Shown: positions 1 to 8,554, counted from the stretch's first letter. The stretch: DNA of 64,000 nucleotides from Mesorhizobium sp. dw_380 (GCF_018588885.1 NZ_JAFFIW010000015.1:1-64000), one strand, 5' to 3'. The notes: generated by a model from the sequence alone, not told the origin. Program-made: numbers and translations.

Positions 1-192
1 AGCCTTGACGTCCAGGGGCACGAGCTTGCCAGCTTCGTCGCGGGCGCCGGAACCGACGGCGATGATCTCGCCTTCCTGCGGCTTTTCCTTCGCGGTATCC
101 GGGATGATGATCCCGCCGGCGGTCTTGGATTCGGATTCGACCCGGCGAACGACCACGCGGTCATGAAGCGGGCGGAACTTCGACTTTGCCAT
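1..192 (-). CDS. groES: Co-chaperonin GroES, N-terminal part (cut by window edge)
   Basis: The 64 visible codons begin MAKSKFRPLHDRVVVRRVES, the typical start of the 10 kDa chaperonin that caps the GroEL ring in the cytoplasm. The residues that follow (TAGGIIIPDTAKEKPQEGEI) cover the mobile loop and first beta strands of the family. The rest of the gene, and presumably groEL after it, lie beyond the window. A perfect CIRCE element lies about 65 bases upstream of the start codon, so HrcA-controlled heat-shock expression is expected. The start is the ATG whose complement is at 190-192, preceded by an AGGAAGAAAAA-type ribosome site. Confidence 0.97.
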   Translation of the reverse strand, partial: MAKSKFRPLHDRVVVRRVESESKTAGGIIIPDTAKEKPQEGEIIAVGSGARDEAGKLVPLDVKA

Positions 193-255
193 TTTTTCTT
201 CCTCGATGAGAACGGTGAGAAACAGTTCCTCCGTCCGGCGGCGCCGGACACATAG

Positions 256-282
256 TTAGCACTCGCTAAGGGCGAGTGCTAA
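256..282. promoter_or_regulatory. CIRCE element (HrcA operator) of groES
   Basis: TTAGCACTC (256-264), nine spacer bases, then GAGTGCTAA (274-282): a perfect match to the 9-9-9 CIRCE inverted repeat bound by the HrcA repressor. It lies in the leader of the leftward groES gene. The remaining intergenic bases up to 357 hold nothing else recognisable. Confidence 0.97.
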
Positions 283-357
283 CGTGGCGCTGAAATAGGC
301 TGGCGGCTTGCGAGAGTCAAGGCGCACGGAGCGCCTGTTGGCACCATGATGCCGAAC

Positions 358-1155
358 TTATCGGAGCTTGGCTGAGCCGAGCACTAGAAGCGGGCAACGC
401 TCCGCCAGCGGATAGCTGCCACTTGGCGTGACACGCACCTGCTCAAACCAGTCGCTCGCCTCATCCACCAGCATGGCCAGCGTCGCGAAACTGTACTTCG
501 TTTCGGAACCTGCATAGACGTCGATCGTGTTGATGGACGCCATGCTCCATCCTGTCTTTGCCGCAAGAACTTCGCGGTCCGGGAACAGGCCCTCGAAGGT
601 GTAGCGGATTGCCTGCACATTGACGGTATTGTCGCAGTCGTCGGTCGTGCACGCCATCGCGATGCGCCATTTGAGCGCGTGGAAATTCTCGACCCCGCCG
701 GCCAGGACCAGAGCTTCGATGCCACGCAGATCATCCGTCTTTTCGGGCCGCGCAAAAACGCGGATCGCCGCACGCCTGCCAGGCTTCAGCACCCTTGCGA
801 TTTCGCCGAACAGCGCATGGCGGGCGGCCTTGGAATCGACCGCGGACAGGCAGCCGTCGCCGATGATAGCATCGAAACTTGCCCGCTCCACGGGCAGATC
901 AAGCCAGTTTCCGGCCAGCGCCCTTCGCGAAGCGTTGTCGCCGGCCCAGACGCCGGAAATCATGGTTGCCGACTGATCGACCGCCAACATCGATCTCCCC
1001 AGGATTGCCAGTTCGGGGGTCACGCCGAGCAGAAGGACATTGGCATTTCCGAGATCAAGTTCGCGATCGAATATGCCAACGGTTTCCGCGGTTGGCCGCA
1101 GCGGAGCATCCAGGAGCTTCCAGTGCCGATGATAATTATCCCAATGATTTGTCAT
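358..1155 (-). CDS. Class I SAM-dependent methyltransferase of unknown substrate
   Basis: A 265-residue protein with a Rossmann-like methyltransferase layout: a glycine-containing motif I region (NVLLLGVTPEL, about residues 39-49), an acidic end of strand 2 (LAVDQS), and motif IV-like FDAIIGDGCLSAV followed by a helix and the VLKPGRRAAIRVF strand typical of small-molecule methyltransferases. The motif I glycine pattern is loose, so the family is reasonably clear but the substrate is not. It is divergent from the ATP-grasp-like gene at 1243, with only 87 bases between the two starts, so they probably share a control region; a functional link is only inference. Confidence 0.75.
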   Translation of the reverse strand: MTNHWDNYHRHWKLLDAPLRPTAETVGIFDRELDLGNANVLLLGVTPELAILGRSMLAVDQSATMISGVWAGDNASRRALAGNWLDLPVERASFDAIIGDGCLSAVDSKAARHALFGEIARVLKPGRRAAIRVFARPEKTDDLRGIEALVLAGGVENFHALKWRIAMACTTDDCDNTVNVQAIRYTFEGLFPDREVLAAKTGWSMASINTIDVYAGSETKYSFATLAMLVDEASDWFEQVRVTPSGSYPLAERCPLLVLGSAKLR

Positions 1156-1242
1156 TCAAACCCGTTGGAGCCCAGGAAAGTCTGGCATCGACCGATTAGA
1201 GCCGCTTAATAGAAGCGGGCATGCAAGCCAAGGGGGATAGCT

Positions 1243-2094
1243 GTGTCGCGCGTCGTTGTCATAACGCATGAACATGACCGGTTCCTGGGCAAGCGCAATC
1301 TTATGTTGCGCCGGGGCAGCCGCTATTTGCTTTTCGATGTTCTGGAGGAATTGAAAAGGCGCGGCCATTCGGTCCGGATTCAACAAGGCCTGTCAAAGAC
1401 ATACGAGGGCGATATCGCGGTTCTGCATGTCGACGCGACGACAACACCTGCGGACCATGTCGACTATGCCAGGCGTTTTCCATTCTGCCTCAATGTCGGG
1501 GCAACAGACATATCCAAACGGCGGATCAGCGGAGCGCTGATATCAGAACGCGACGCCTGGCAAGGTCCGGTCATCGTCAAGACCAATCTCAACAATCAGG
1601 GCTTTCCGGAGACGCGCCTCAATCGGCGATCAAAGCGTGCGGGCAAGCCGCCGCCTTTTCCGCATCTGCCAGGCCTTCAGCCCTATGAGGTCCATGGATC
1701 TCTTGGCGAGCTTCCAGCCGGCATCTTCGAGCGCGATGATCTGGTCGTGGAAAAGTTCATTCCGGAAAGAGAACCCGACGGTTTTGCACTGCGTTTCTGG
1801 GTGTTTTGCGGAGAGCGCGAGCGCTGCACCCGCTATGTCTCGCCAAACAGCCTTGTCAAGGCATCGGAAACGATCCGGCGTGAGCCCGTCCCGGTTCCCA
1901 ACGAATTGCGCGAGCGGCGGCGTGAACTCGGCTTCGACTACGGGAAATTCGATTTCGTCATGCATGAGGGCAGGGCCGTCCTCCTCGACGCCAACAAGAC
2001 TCCCGGCCGTCCCCAAAATCTCGTGAAGATGTTCGCGGCCGGCGCTGCCGATCTTGCCGACGGCTTCGAAGGGCTCATCCATCGGGCGAGATAG
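1243..2094 (+). CDS. ATP-grasp-fold protein of unknown substrate
   Basis: A 283-residue protein with the outline of an ATP-grasp ligase: a pre-ATP-grasp Rossmann-like half with a conserved N-terminal strand (SRVVVITHEHD), a lysine-containing loop VIVKTNLNNQGFPETR (about 107-122), the strand VVEKFIPER, and a C-terminal metal-binding segment KFDFVMHEGRAVLLDANKTP in which the Asp and Asn fit the Mg-binding positions. RimK-like and tetrapyrrole-unrelated ATP-grasps look like this, but no acceptor can be named. The start is a GTG with a strong AAGGGGGA ribosome site 6 bases upstream. It lies head to head with the methyltransferase at 358-1155. Confidence 0.6.
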   Translation: MSRVVVITHEHDRFLGKRNLMLRRGSRYLLFDVLEELKRRGHSVRIQQGLSKTYEGDIAVLHVDATTTPADHVDYARRFPFCLNVGATDISKRRISGALISERDAWQGPVIVKTNLNNQGFPETRLNRRSKRAGKPPPFPHLPGLQPYEVHGSLGELPAGIFERDDLVVEKFIPEREPDGFALRFWVFCGERERCTRYVSPNSLVKASETIRREPVPVPNELRERRRELGFDYGKFDFVMHEGRAVLLDANKTPGRPQNLVKMFAAGAADLADGFEGLIHRAR

Positions 2095-2121
2095 GCCTCG
2101 CCGAGATCGCGTCGCGCCGCT

Positions 2122-2748
2122 TTAAAGAAACAGCCGCAGCTGGGTGTGGATGATCGACCTGTAATCCTCAATGGTCCGGCGGCTTTCCGCTTCGCCCTGC
2201 GCCAGCGCCAGGCGCACCACGCCGCCGGCGAGCTGGAAGATCAGCAGAACCATGCGTTCGAACTGCTCGTGTTTCTCCGGTTCGAGCAGGGCGATGACAT
2301 GATCGCAGAACATCTTGGCTTGATGCCGCGTTTCGGCGATGTCGAGATTCTTGAGCGCCTTGTCGGCTTGGATGGCGTTCTGCAGGTCCTGGATGGCCGG
2401 ATCGCCGGCGACGCGGCTGAGGTAGTCGTCAAGCAACCGATCGGCCGCGGCGATGATATCAGTCGCTTCGCGGACGTCGGCGATGATGTCAGTCAATCGC
2501 GCGCGGCTGACTTCTGAGAACCGCTCATAGAGCATCGCCAGGATAGCCGACTTGTTGGGGAAGTAGTGATAGACGGTGGCGATCGGCCCGCCCGCCAGCG
2601 CGCCGACCTCCTTCATGGTGACGGCGTCGATGCCCTTCTCGCCGATCAGCCGCATGGTTGTCGACAGGATCGCGTCGATGCGCTCGCGGCTGCGCTCCTG
2701 CTTGGGCTTGCGCCTCGGTTCGGTCGCCGTTCGCTTTGCTTCCGCCAT
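2122..2748 (-). CDS. TetR-family transcriptional regulator
   Basis: About 208 residues. The N-terminal helix-turn-helix is clear: RERIDAILSTTMRLIGEKG, then VTMKEVGALAGGPIATVYHYF with the usual YHYFPNK end. The ligand-binding helices are variable. The start was set at MAEAKRTATEP (complement of 2746-2748) because the 18 residues upstream do not fit the family. The gene is divergent from the MFS transporter at 2874, and a perfect CTGACA-N3-TGTCAG palindrome lies between them, so it most likely represses the transporter and the two enzyme genes behind it. Confidence 0.92.
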   Translation of the reverse strand: MAEAKRTATEPRRKPKQERSRERIDAILSTTMRLIGEKGIDAVTMKEVGALAGGPIATVYHYFPNKSAILAMLYERFSEVSRARLTDIIADVREATDIIAAADRLLDDYLSRVAGDPAIQDLQNAIQADKALKNLDIAETRHQAKMFCDHVIALLEPEKHEQFERMVLLIFQLAGGVVRLALAQGEAESRRTIEDYRSIIHTQLRLFL

Positions 2749-2820
2749 GCACCGATCTTTCGCGCGCGTTCCCAAATTCTGGTTGACAAGAAATATGATC
2801 AAGTATCAGCTTCTGAAATG

Positions 2821-2835
2821 CTGACAGGTTGTCAG
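2821..2835. promoter_or_regulatory. Palindromic operator, probably for the divergent TetR regulator
   Basis: CTGACA GGT TGTCAG is a perfect 6-3-6 inverted repeat in the TetR/MFS intergenic region. It would lie inside the MFS coding region if the TTG at 2829 were the start, which is one reason to prefer the TTG at 2874. Assignment to the TetR protein is by position only. Confidence 0.6.
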
Positions 2836-2873
2836 CTTTTTTGCGATCCGGCAAGGGACGTTGGGAGGCGGCT

Positions 2874-4058
2874 TTGGCATCTGGTGACGCGCATACCGGA
2901 AGCGGCGATTGGCTGGTCGGCAATCCGACCGGCGGACAGCTTGCCTCGGCCTTGTGGATCGGGTCGGTCGGCCTGCTCATTCTCGGTCTGCAGCCCGTCT
3001 TGCTCGGCGCGCTCTACACCGAGGGCCATGTCAGCGGCGATGAACTGGCGCTGGTCGCCACCGCCGAGATGATCGCCATCGCGATCGGCTCTGCGATCGT
3101 GGCGATGCTGCTCTCGGCCCACAGGATGCGCTGGAAAAGTGCGGCCCTGCTGCTCCTGCTGGCACTGGCGAACGTTTGGACGGCTTACGCTGCCTCCGCC
3201 AACATGCTGATGGCGGCGCGTGCTTTGGCCGGTCTTGCCGAAGGTGGCCTTGTCGCGGTCGCCACCGAACTGATTGCCCGTTCGCGCCGTGCCGAACGCA
3301 TCGGCGGCTATTTCGTCACCATGCAGACGCTGGCGCAATGCGCGCTTGCCCTGCTGCTGGCACTCTACGTCATCCCCGCCACCGGATCGGATGGCGGCTT
3401 CCTCGTTCTCGCCGTCGTCTGCGTGGCGTCGCTGGCGGTCGCCTTCACCGTCCCGGCTGACTATGCCGACCTGCCGAAGGAGGAGAACCTCGCCAATGTG
3501 CTGACGGTTCCTTCGTTGACAGCGCTGTCGTGCGTCTTTTGCTACTTCATGTTCTTCGGTTCGGTCTGGGCCTTTCTGGAGCCGCTTGGCGCCCAGTTCG
3601 GCATCGATGGCCGCACGGTCGGGCTGATTGTTTCGGCCAGCCTCGCGGTGCAGGTCCTTGGCGCGATGACGGCGACCGTGTTCGAGGCGCGCATCGATTA
3701 TCGCCTTGCCATCGCGGCCATTGGCACTGTCGCGCTTGTCGCTTCGCTCGTGCTGGCCAGCGGACCTGGCCTCACGATCTTCTGGGTCGCCGCCCTGGTC
3801 ATGGGTTTTATCCTCCTGTTCATCGTGCCCTACCAGATCCGGCTGGCGATCACCGCTGACGAGACGCGCACCGCCGTGCTGCTGGTGCCGGCCGCCCAGC
3901 TCTTTGGCCTGGCGATCGGGCCGGTGGCGGCGTCCCTGCTCATCGACGGCAAGGATTTTCGCCCGGTTCCGGAATTCGCCGCCGCCAGCGCTGTCGCCAG
4001 CGTGGCGCTGCTCGGACTGTTTGTCATCGTGGTGCGGCGTCGCCGGGTTGTTGCGTGA
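2874..4058 (+). CDS. MFS transporter
   Basis: About 394 residues, almost entirely hydrophobic helices separated by short basic loops, with the pattern of a 12-helix major facilitator. Loop 2-3 carries the weak MFS signature HRMRWKS, and the middle contains EGGLVAVATELIARSRRAERIGGY. The TTG at 2874 is chosen because GGGAGG lies 5 bases upstream; an in-frame TTG at 2829 would add 15 residues but overlaps the palindromic operator. Its stop overlaps the start of the FAD oxidase (GTGA), so the pair is translationally coupled. The substrate is unknown; it could move the substrate or product of the downstream oxidase and PLP enzyme. Confidence 0.88.
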   Translation: MASGDAHTGSGDWLVGNPTGGQLASALWIGSVGLLILGLQPVLLGALYTEGHVSGDELALVATAEMIAIAIGSAIVAMLLSAHRMRWKSAALLLLLALANVWTAYAASANMLMAARALAGLAEGGLVAVATELIARSRRAERIGGYFVTMQTLAQCALALLLALYVIPATGSDGGFLVLAVVCVASLAVAFTVPADYADLPKEENLANVLTVPSLTALSCVFCYFMFFGSVWAFLEPLGAQFGIDGRTVGLIVSASLAVQVLGAMTATVFEARIDYRLAIAAIGTVALVASLVLASGPGLTIFWVAALVMGFILLFIVPYQIRLAITADETRTAVLLVPAAQLFGLAIGPVAASLLIDGKDFRPVPEFAAASAVASVALLGLFVIVVRRRRVVA

Positions 4059-5341
4059 GCGCCATGCCGAACAACTGGAGCAACTGGTCCGGTTTTGTAA
4101 CCGCCGAGCCGCGGCTGATTGCCAGCCCCGCTGATGCCGGTGAACTCGGTGATCTCATTCGCACCGCGCCCGGCCCGGTGCGCGTCGTCGGCGCCGGCCA
4201 TTCCTTCACGCCGCTGGTGAAATCGCAGGGCACGATCCTCTCGCTGGAGAAGCTCGAAGGCCTGGTCTCGCATGACGCGCAAAAGGTTCAGGCACGAGTG
4301 CGGGCAGGCACGCGGCTTGGATCGCTGATGCACATCCTGCAAGGCATCGGCCAGGGCTTGCCCAATATGGGCGACATCGACTGCCAGGCGATAGGCGGCG
4401 CGCTGGGAACCGCCACCCATGGCTCGGGGCCGACGCTCGGCGCCTATCACACGCAGCTGGAAACGGTGCAGATCGTCGACGGGCTTGGCAAGGTTCGCGA
4501 ATTCAAGCGGGAAGGGGATCAGGAGACGATCCACGCCATCGGCGTCGCGCTCGGTGCTTTCGGTGTCTTGAGCGAAGTGACACTGAACAACATCCCGTCC
4601 TACCGGCTGCGCCGCCGCAAATGGGTGCTGCCGATCGCCGACATGTTGTGCGATTTCGAGAAGATGATGACCGCGCACCGGTCGGCCGAATTCTACTACA
4701 TTCCGTTCTCAGGCTATGCGCAGTTCATCGCCAGTGACTTCAGCACCGAGGCGACCACTGCGCGCCCGACCGAGGATGACGAGGGCTCGTTGAGGACGTT
4801 GCGCCGGCTGCGCACCGGACTTGCCTGGCTGCCGTCGCTGCGCCGCCGGCTGATCCGTGACGCCGTCGCCAAGGTTTCGGCCGAGGATTATGTGCAGGAC
4901 TGGCTCAACGTCTATGCCAGCGACCGGCAGACCAAATTCAACGAGATGGAATATCACCTTCCTTTTGAGGAGGGGCCGAAGGCGCTGGCCGAAATCATCG
5001 ACCTCACCGAAAAGCGCTTTCCCTCGGTATACTTCCCGATGGAGGTGCGCAGCGTCGCGCCCGATCGGTTCTGGCTCTCGCCATTCTACGACAGGCCGAC
5101 CTGTTCGATCGCCATCCACCATGACGCGGCGAGCGATCCATTGCCATTCATGCAGGCGGCCGAGCCGATCTTCCGCAGATATGGCGGCAGGCCGCATTGG
5201 GGCAAGATGCACAGCCTGAAGGCGGCGGACCTGAAAAAGCTCTATCCGCGCTGGGATGATGCGATGGCGGTGCGCCGCGACATCGATCCGCAAAACCGCT
5301 TCGTTTCGCCCTACATGGCCGGCCTGTTCGGCATCGAATAA
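4055..5341 (+). CDS. FAD-linked oxidase of the D-arabinono-1,4-lactone oxidase (ALO) family
   Basis: A 428-residue VAO-type flavoprotein. The N-terminal PP-loop RVVGAGHSFTPLV carries the His of the GHS motif that in this family binds the FAD isoalloxazine covalently. The C-terminal ALO domain ends in the diagnostic HWGKMHSL (about 386-393) followed by a YPRWDDAMAVRRDIDPQNRF tail. Family members oxidise aldonolactones or alditols at the expense of O2. The usual alditol oxidase context is absent: here the gene lies between an MFS transporter and a DSD1-type PLP enzyme with overlapping start and stop codons, so the true substrate may be unusual. Confidence 0.9.
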   Translation: MSAMPNNWSNWSGFVTAEPRLIASPADAGELGDLIRTAPGPVRVVGAGHSFTPLVKSQGTILSLEKLEGLVSHDAQKVQARVRAGTRLGSLMHILQGIGQGLPNMGDIDCQAIGGALGTATHGSGPTLGAYHTQLETVQIVDGLGKVREFKREGDQETIHAIGVALGAFGVLSEVTLNNIPSYRLRRRKWVLPIADMLCDFEKMMTAHRSAEFYYIPFSGYAQFIASDFSTEATTARPTEDDEGSLRTLRRLRTGLAWLPSLRRRLIRDAVAKVSAEDYVQDWLNVYASDRQTKFNEMEYHLPFEEGPKALAEIIDLTEKRFPSVYFPMEVRSVAPDRFWLSPFYDRPTCSIAIHHDAASDPLPFMQAAEPIFRRYGGRPHWGKMHSLKAADLKKLYPRWDDAMAVRRDIDPQNRFVSPYMAGLFGIE

Positions 5342-6486
5342 TGAGCGCTTATTTCGCCACGCTTTCGGAGGCACTGAAGCAGGCCGGCATCTTCCAGCCG
5401 TGCCTGCTGCTCGACCTTGATCGGCTGGACCGTAACATCGCCCTGGTGAAGGAGAGGCTTGACCCCAGCCTTGCCGTGCGGCTGGTCGACAAGTCGCTCG
5501 CTTGCCTGCCGCTGCTTTCGCACATCGGCAACGCGCTTGGAACCGATCGCCTCATGACTTTCCATCCGCCGATCAGCGAGGCGGTGCTGCAAGCGTTTCC
5601 GGATGCGGATCTGCTGTACGGCAAACCGATGCCGGTCGGGGCGGCAAGGCCGGTGCTTTCCAGAGGCGACGCAGCCTGGTCGCGTGTCTGCTGGCTGATC
5701 GACACGCAGGAGCGACTGGCGGAATACGCCGCCCTCGCGGCCGAGCTCGGCATCGAGCTTCGCATCGCCTTCGAGATCGATGTCGGGCTGCATCGCGGCG
5801 GTTTCGCCGAACCGGAGGCCCTGTCGCGGGCGTTGAAGGTGCTGTCGGCTCACAAGGAGCTGCGCTGCGAAGGCGTCATGGCCTATGAGGCGCATGCGCC
5901 GCACATTCCTGGCCTGTTCGGCGGGCCGGCCAAGGCGTTGGCGCGGGCCTCGCACCGGGCCGCCGCTTTCGTTGCGTGCCTTGGAGCGGACCAGCGTCGC
6001 ATCCTGAACATCGGCGGCAGCAAGACCGCGCTGCTTCATCGTGGCAGCGTCACCAACGAAGTGTCGATGGGCTCGGCCTTCGTGCTGCCCAGCGATTTCG
6101 ATACGCTAGGCCTCAACGGCTTCCAGCCGGCAGCCTTCATCGCGACGCCGATCCTGAAAGTGGTCGAGCCGATGCTGCCCGGCCCGCCGGCTGTTTCCCG
6201 CCTGCTGCAGGCGCTCGGCTGGTTTCCCCGCAAGGGCTGCTACCTCTATGGCGGCAAATGGATGGCCGAACCGGTATTTCCCGAAGACATGAAAGCGAAC
6301 GGCCTGCTCGGCCTGTCCTCCAACCAGCAATTCATGGGCCTGCCCGCCGACGCCGTTGCCCGGCCCGGCGATTACGCGTTCCTGCGCCCGACGCAGAGCG
6401 AGGCCGTGCTGCAGCAATTCGGGCCGATCGCGGTGTTTTCTGGTGGCAAGATTGTTGATCGCTGGCCGGTGTTGCCGATGATGTGA
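5341..6486 (+). CDS. DSD1-type PLP-dependent enzyme (alanine-racemase N-terminal fold; D-threonine aldolase/D-serine dehydratase-like)
   Basis: A 381-residue fold-type III PLP enzyme. Its first barrel strand reads PCLLLDLDRLDRNIALV and the PLP lysine is expected in VRLVDKSLACLPLL. Barrel phosphate-binding segments are visible at RILNIGGSKTALLH, and the C-terminal beta domain (RPGDYAFLRPTQSEAVLQQFG) contains the Gln/Glu-rich stretch where DSD1 proteins bind a metal, though the usual HxC pair of D-threonine aldolases is not obvious. The ATG overlaps the last base of the oxidase stop. The enzyme could cleave or dehydrate a D-3-hydroxy amino acid, but this is inference. Confidence 0.85.
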   Translation: MSAYFATLSEALKQAGIFQPCLLLDLDRLDRNIALVKERLDPSLAVRLVDKSLACLPLLSHIGNALGTDRLMTFHPPISEAVLQAFPDADLLYGKPMPVGAARPVLSRGDAAWSRVCWLIDTQERLAEYAALAAELGIELRIAFEIDVGLHRGGFAEPEALSRALKVLSAHKELRCEGVMAYEAHAPHIPGLFGGPAKALARASHRAAAFVACLGADQRRILNIGGSKTALLHRGSVTNEVSMGSAFVLPSDFDTLGLNGFQPAAFIATPILKVVEPMLPGPPAVSRLLQALGWFPRKGCYLYGGKWMAEPVFPEDMKANGLLGLSSNQQFMGLPADAVARPGDYAFLRPTQSEAVLQQFGPIAVFSGGKIVDRWPVLPMM

Positions 6487-6498
6487 TCAGCAGAATAG

Positions 6499-6511
6499 TT
6501 GACTAAGTCAA
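6499..6511. promoter_or_regulatory. Palindromic operator of the MarR-GNAT gene
   Basis: TTGACT A AGTCAA, a perfect 13-base inverted repeat, begins 12 bases after the stop of the preceding gene and ends 36 bases before the MarR-GNAT start. MarR proteins usually bind such sites and repress their own promoter, so autoregulation is likely. Confidence 0.65.
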
Positions 6512-6547
6512 GTAAATGGTCGATCCTGCGAACACCAGGAGATGCCC

Positions 6548-7513
6548 ATGACGATTCACCATCAGCCCAGCAACGATGCGCCCAACAAACAGCTGATCGA
6601 TGCAGTACGGGCGTTCAACCGCTTCTACACCCGCCAGATCGGGCTGCTCGACGAAGGGCTGCTGAAAAGTGCCTTCTCACTGACCGAGGCGCGCGTGCTC
6701 TACGAACTGGCGCACCGTGACGGTCTGACCGCGACCGACCTTGGACGCGATCTCGGTCTCGATGCCGGCTATGTCAGCCGTTTGCTGAAGAAGTTCGAAC
6801 GGCTTCACCTCATCTCGAGGTCGACGCTGGCCACGGACGCCAGGCAATCGTCGATTGCGCTGACGCCGGCGGGCAGGAATGCCTTCGCCCCGCTGAACAA
6901 GGATTCGCACGACCAGGTCGCGGCTTTGCTCGGTCGGCTGCCTGCATGGGAGCAGGACCGGCTGGTGAAATCCATGCGGACGGTGCAGCATCTGCTCGGC
7001 GACAGCGCCGAGCCCAAGATCCCTTATCTGTTGCGGCCGCTGCAGGTCGGCGACATCGGCTGGATCATCCGGCGGCAAGGGATGATCTACGCGCAGGACT
7101 ATGGCTGGGACGAAACCTATGAAGCGCTGGTCGCCGAAATCCTCGCGGCGTTCGTAAAATCCTTCGACCCGAAATGGGAGCGCAGCTGGATCGCCGAGCG
7201 GGAAGGCGAGGTCGTCGGCTCGGTCTTTGTGGTGCGCAAATCCGATCAGGTGGCGAAGCTGCGCCTTCTCTATGTCGAACCTTCGGCGCGCGGCTTCGGC
7301 ATCGGCAAACGGCTGGTCGAGGAGTGCATCGGCTTTGCCCGCGCCAAGGGCTACAAGACGCTGACCTTGTGGACCAACGACATCCTGACCGCCGCCCGGC
7401 ACATCTATCAGGCCGCCGGTTTCAAACTCATCGAGGAAGAGCCCCACCATTCCTTCGGCAAGGATTTGGTCGGCCAGAACTGGGATCTTGACCTGTCGCT
7501 GATCAAGCCTTGA
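6548..7513 (+). CDS. MarR helix-turn-helix fused to a GNAT N-acetyltransferase
   Basis: 321 residues in two parts. Residues 1-150 are a MarR winged helix: FSLTEARVLYELAHRDGLTA, then LGRDLGLDAGYVSRLLKKFE and the wing DARQSSIALTPAGRNAF. Residues 165-310 are a GNAT domain with the acetyl-CoA loop EPSARGFGIGKRLVEE (R/QxxGxG/A) and the strand YKTLTLWTNDI. Such fusions act as regulator and acetyltransferase in one chain. The second ATG (6548) is used because AGGAG ends 6 bases upstream; the ATG at 6542 directly abuts that site. The 3' end overlaps the convergent AraC gene by 11 bases. Confidence 0.92.
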   Translation: MTIHHQPSNDAPNKQLIDAVRAFNRFYTRQIGLLDEGLLKSAFSLTEARVLYELAHRDGLTATDLGRDLGLDAGYVSRLLKKFERLHLISRSTLATDARQSSIALTPAGRNAFAPLNKDSHDQVAALLGRLPAWEQDRLVKSMRTVQHLLGDSAEPKIPYLLRPLQVGDIGWIIRRQGMIYAQDYGWDETYEALVAEILAAFVKSFDPKWERSWIAEREGEVVGSVFVVRKSDQVAKLRLLYVEPSARGFGIGKRLVEECIGFARAKGYKTLTLWTNDILTAARHIYQAAGFKLIEEEPHHSFGKDLVGQNWDLDLSLIKP

Positions 7514-8336
7514 TCGGTATCCAGATCTCCAGCCCGCCATTGCCGCTGCGCGGATCGAACTCCGGACCATAGCGCTCGAATTCGGGCGCGTCCGCTATCT
7601 CGTGCCCGGAGGCTGGCAGCCACTTGTTCCAGATCGTGTTGACGGTGCGGCGGATGGTCGAGATGTGTTCCCGATGCGAAAACACGGCATATTTCTGCGC
7701 CGGTATCCGCACGCGGCTGAGTTCCCTGGGGAGGTCGGAAAAGTCTGATACCTCGACGCCGGCGATGTAGTCGAAATTGCCGGCATCGTCGCCATTGACG
7801 CAGACGCCATAGGCGACGTCGCCGGTCTCGCCCGGGATATTGCCGATATATGGGCCGAAGCGCTGCCATTGCATTGGAATGGCGGCGCTGGTTTCGCAGC
7901 TGTAGCGTTCGCCCAAGCCAGCGATCAGGAATGGCCGGCTGGTCTCGAAGCGTGGCGGTTCGAGGTTTGTCAGAATGGACTGGTCCATCAGGATCGGCTC
8001 CACGAGGTCGAGGGTCTTGGTCGAGCCTTGCGCGCGCACCAGCTCCGGCGTGGTGCCGAACTGGTCGCGGAAAGCCCGGGTGAAAGCCTCATGCGAGTTG
8101 TAGCCGGCGTCGAGCGCGACCGAGAGGATGTCGGGCGCCCCGCCGGCCAGCCTACGCGCCGCCTCGGTCAGCCGGCGCGAGCGCATGTAACCCATGACGG
8201 AGCGGCCGGTGGCGGCACCGAAAGCCCGTGTCACATGAAAACGCGACACGCCGCTGCTCTGGGCGATGTCGTCGAGTGTAACAGCCTCCGGCAGATGGCT
8301 CTCGACGAACCACAATGCTTTCTCGGTTGGGTTCAT
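7503..8336 (-). CDS. AraC-family regulator with GyrI-like ligand-binding domain
   Basis: 277 residues. The N-terminal 100 residues carry the two helix-turn-helices of AraC (VTLDDIAQSSGVSRFHVTRAF and LSVALDAGYNSHEAFTRAFR with TTPELVR). From about residue 125 a GyrI-like/BmrR effector domain follows (FLIAGLGERYSCE...YGVCVNG...VRIPAQKYAVFSHREH). The start MNPTEKALWFVE is chosen because AGGA precedes it and homologous proteins start close to the HTH. This architecture resembles Rob/SoxS-type multidrug sensors. It is convergent with the MarR-GNAT gene and divergent from the LacI gene. Confidence 0.92.
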   Translation of the reverse strand: MNPTEKALWFVESHLPEAVTLDDIAQSSGVSRFHVTRAFGAATGRSVMGYMRSRRLTEAARRLAGGAPDILSVALDAGYNSHEAFTRAFRDQFGTTPELVRAQGSTKTLDLVEPILMDQSILTNLEPPRFETSRPFLIAGLGERYSCETSAAIPMQWQRFGPYIGNIPGETGDVAYGVCVNGDDAGNFDYIAGVEVSDFSDLPRELSRVRIPAQKYAVFSHREHISTIRRTVNTIWNKWLPASGHEIADAPEFERYGPEFDPRSGNGGLEIWIPIKA

Positions 8337-8445
8337 GTGTTCCTCGCATTGGCCGAACCATCTTGCCGCCTCTTCACCCGGCCAGTTTGATCGAAATTGC
8401 GCCGGGCGCAAATTTGGTCGAAAAAGGCCGTCGAAGCGATTGCGC

Positions 8446-8453
8446 AAACGTTT
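8446..8453. promoter_or_regulatory. Likely LacI-family operator
   Basis: The intergenic region between the AraC and LacI genes contains GCGCAAACGTTTCGAT around 8442-8457. Its centre AAACGTTT is an 8-base palindrome with the central CG typical of LacI/PurR-class operators. It lies about 100 bases upstream of the lacI-type gene and could serve autoregulation of the whole sugar operon. Confidence 0.5.
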
Positions 8454-8554
8454 CGATGGCATTACGGTAGCCGCAAATCCGCCAGAACCAATAAGAGCGG
8501 ACTGGAAACGCATCATCAGGGAGGAGCGCTTGCCAGCACTCCAATTGAGTCGCC

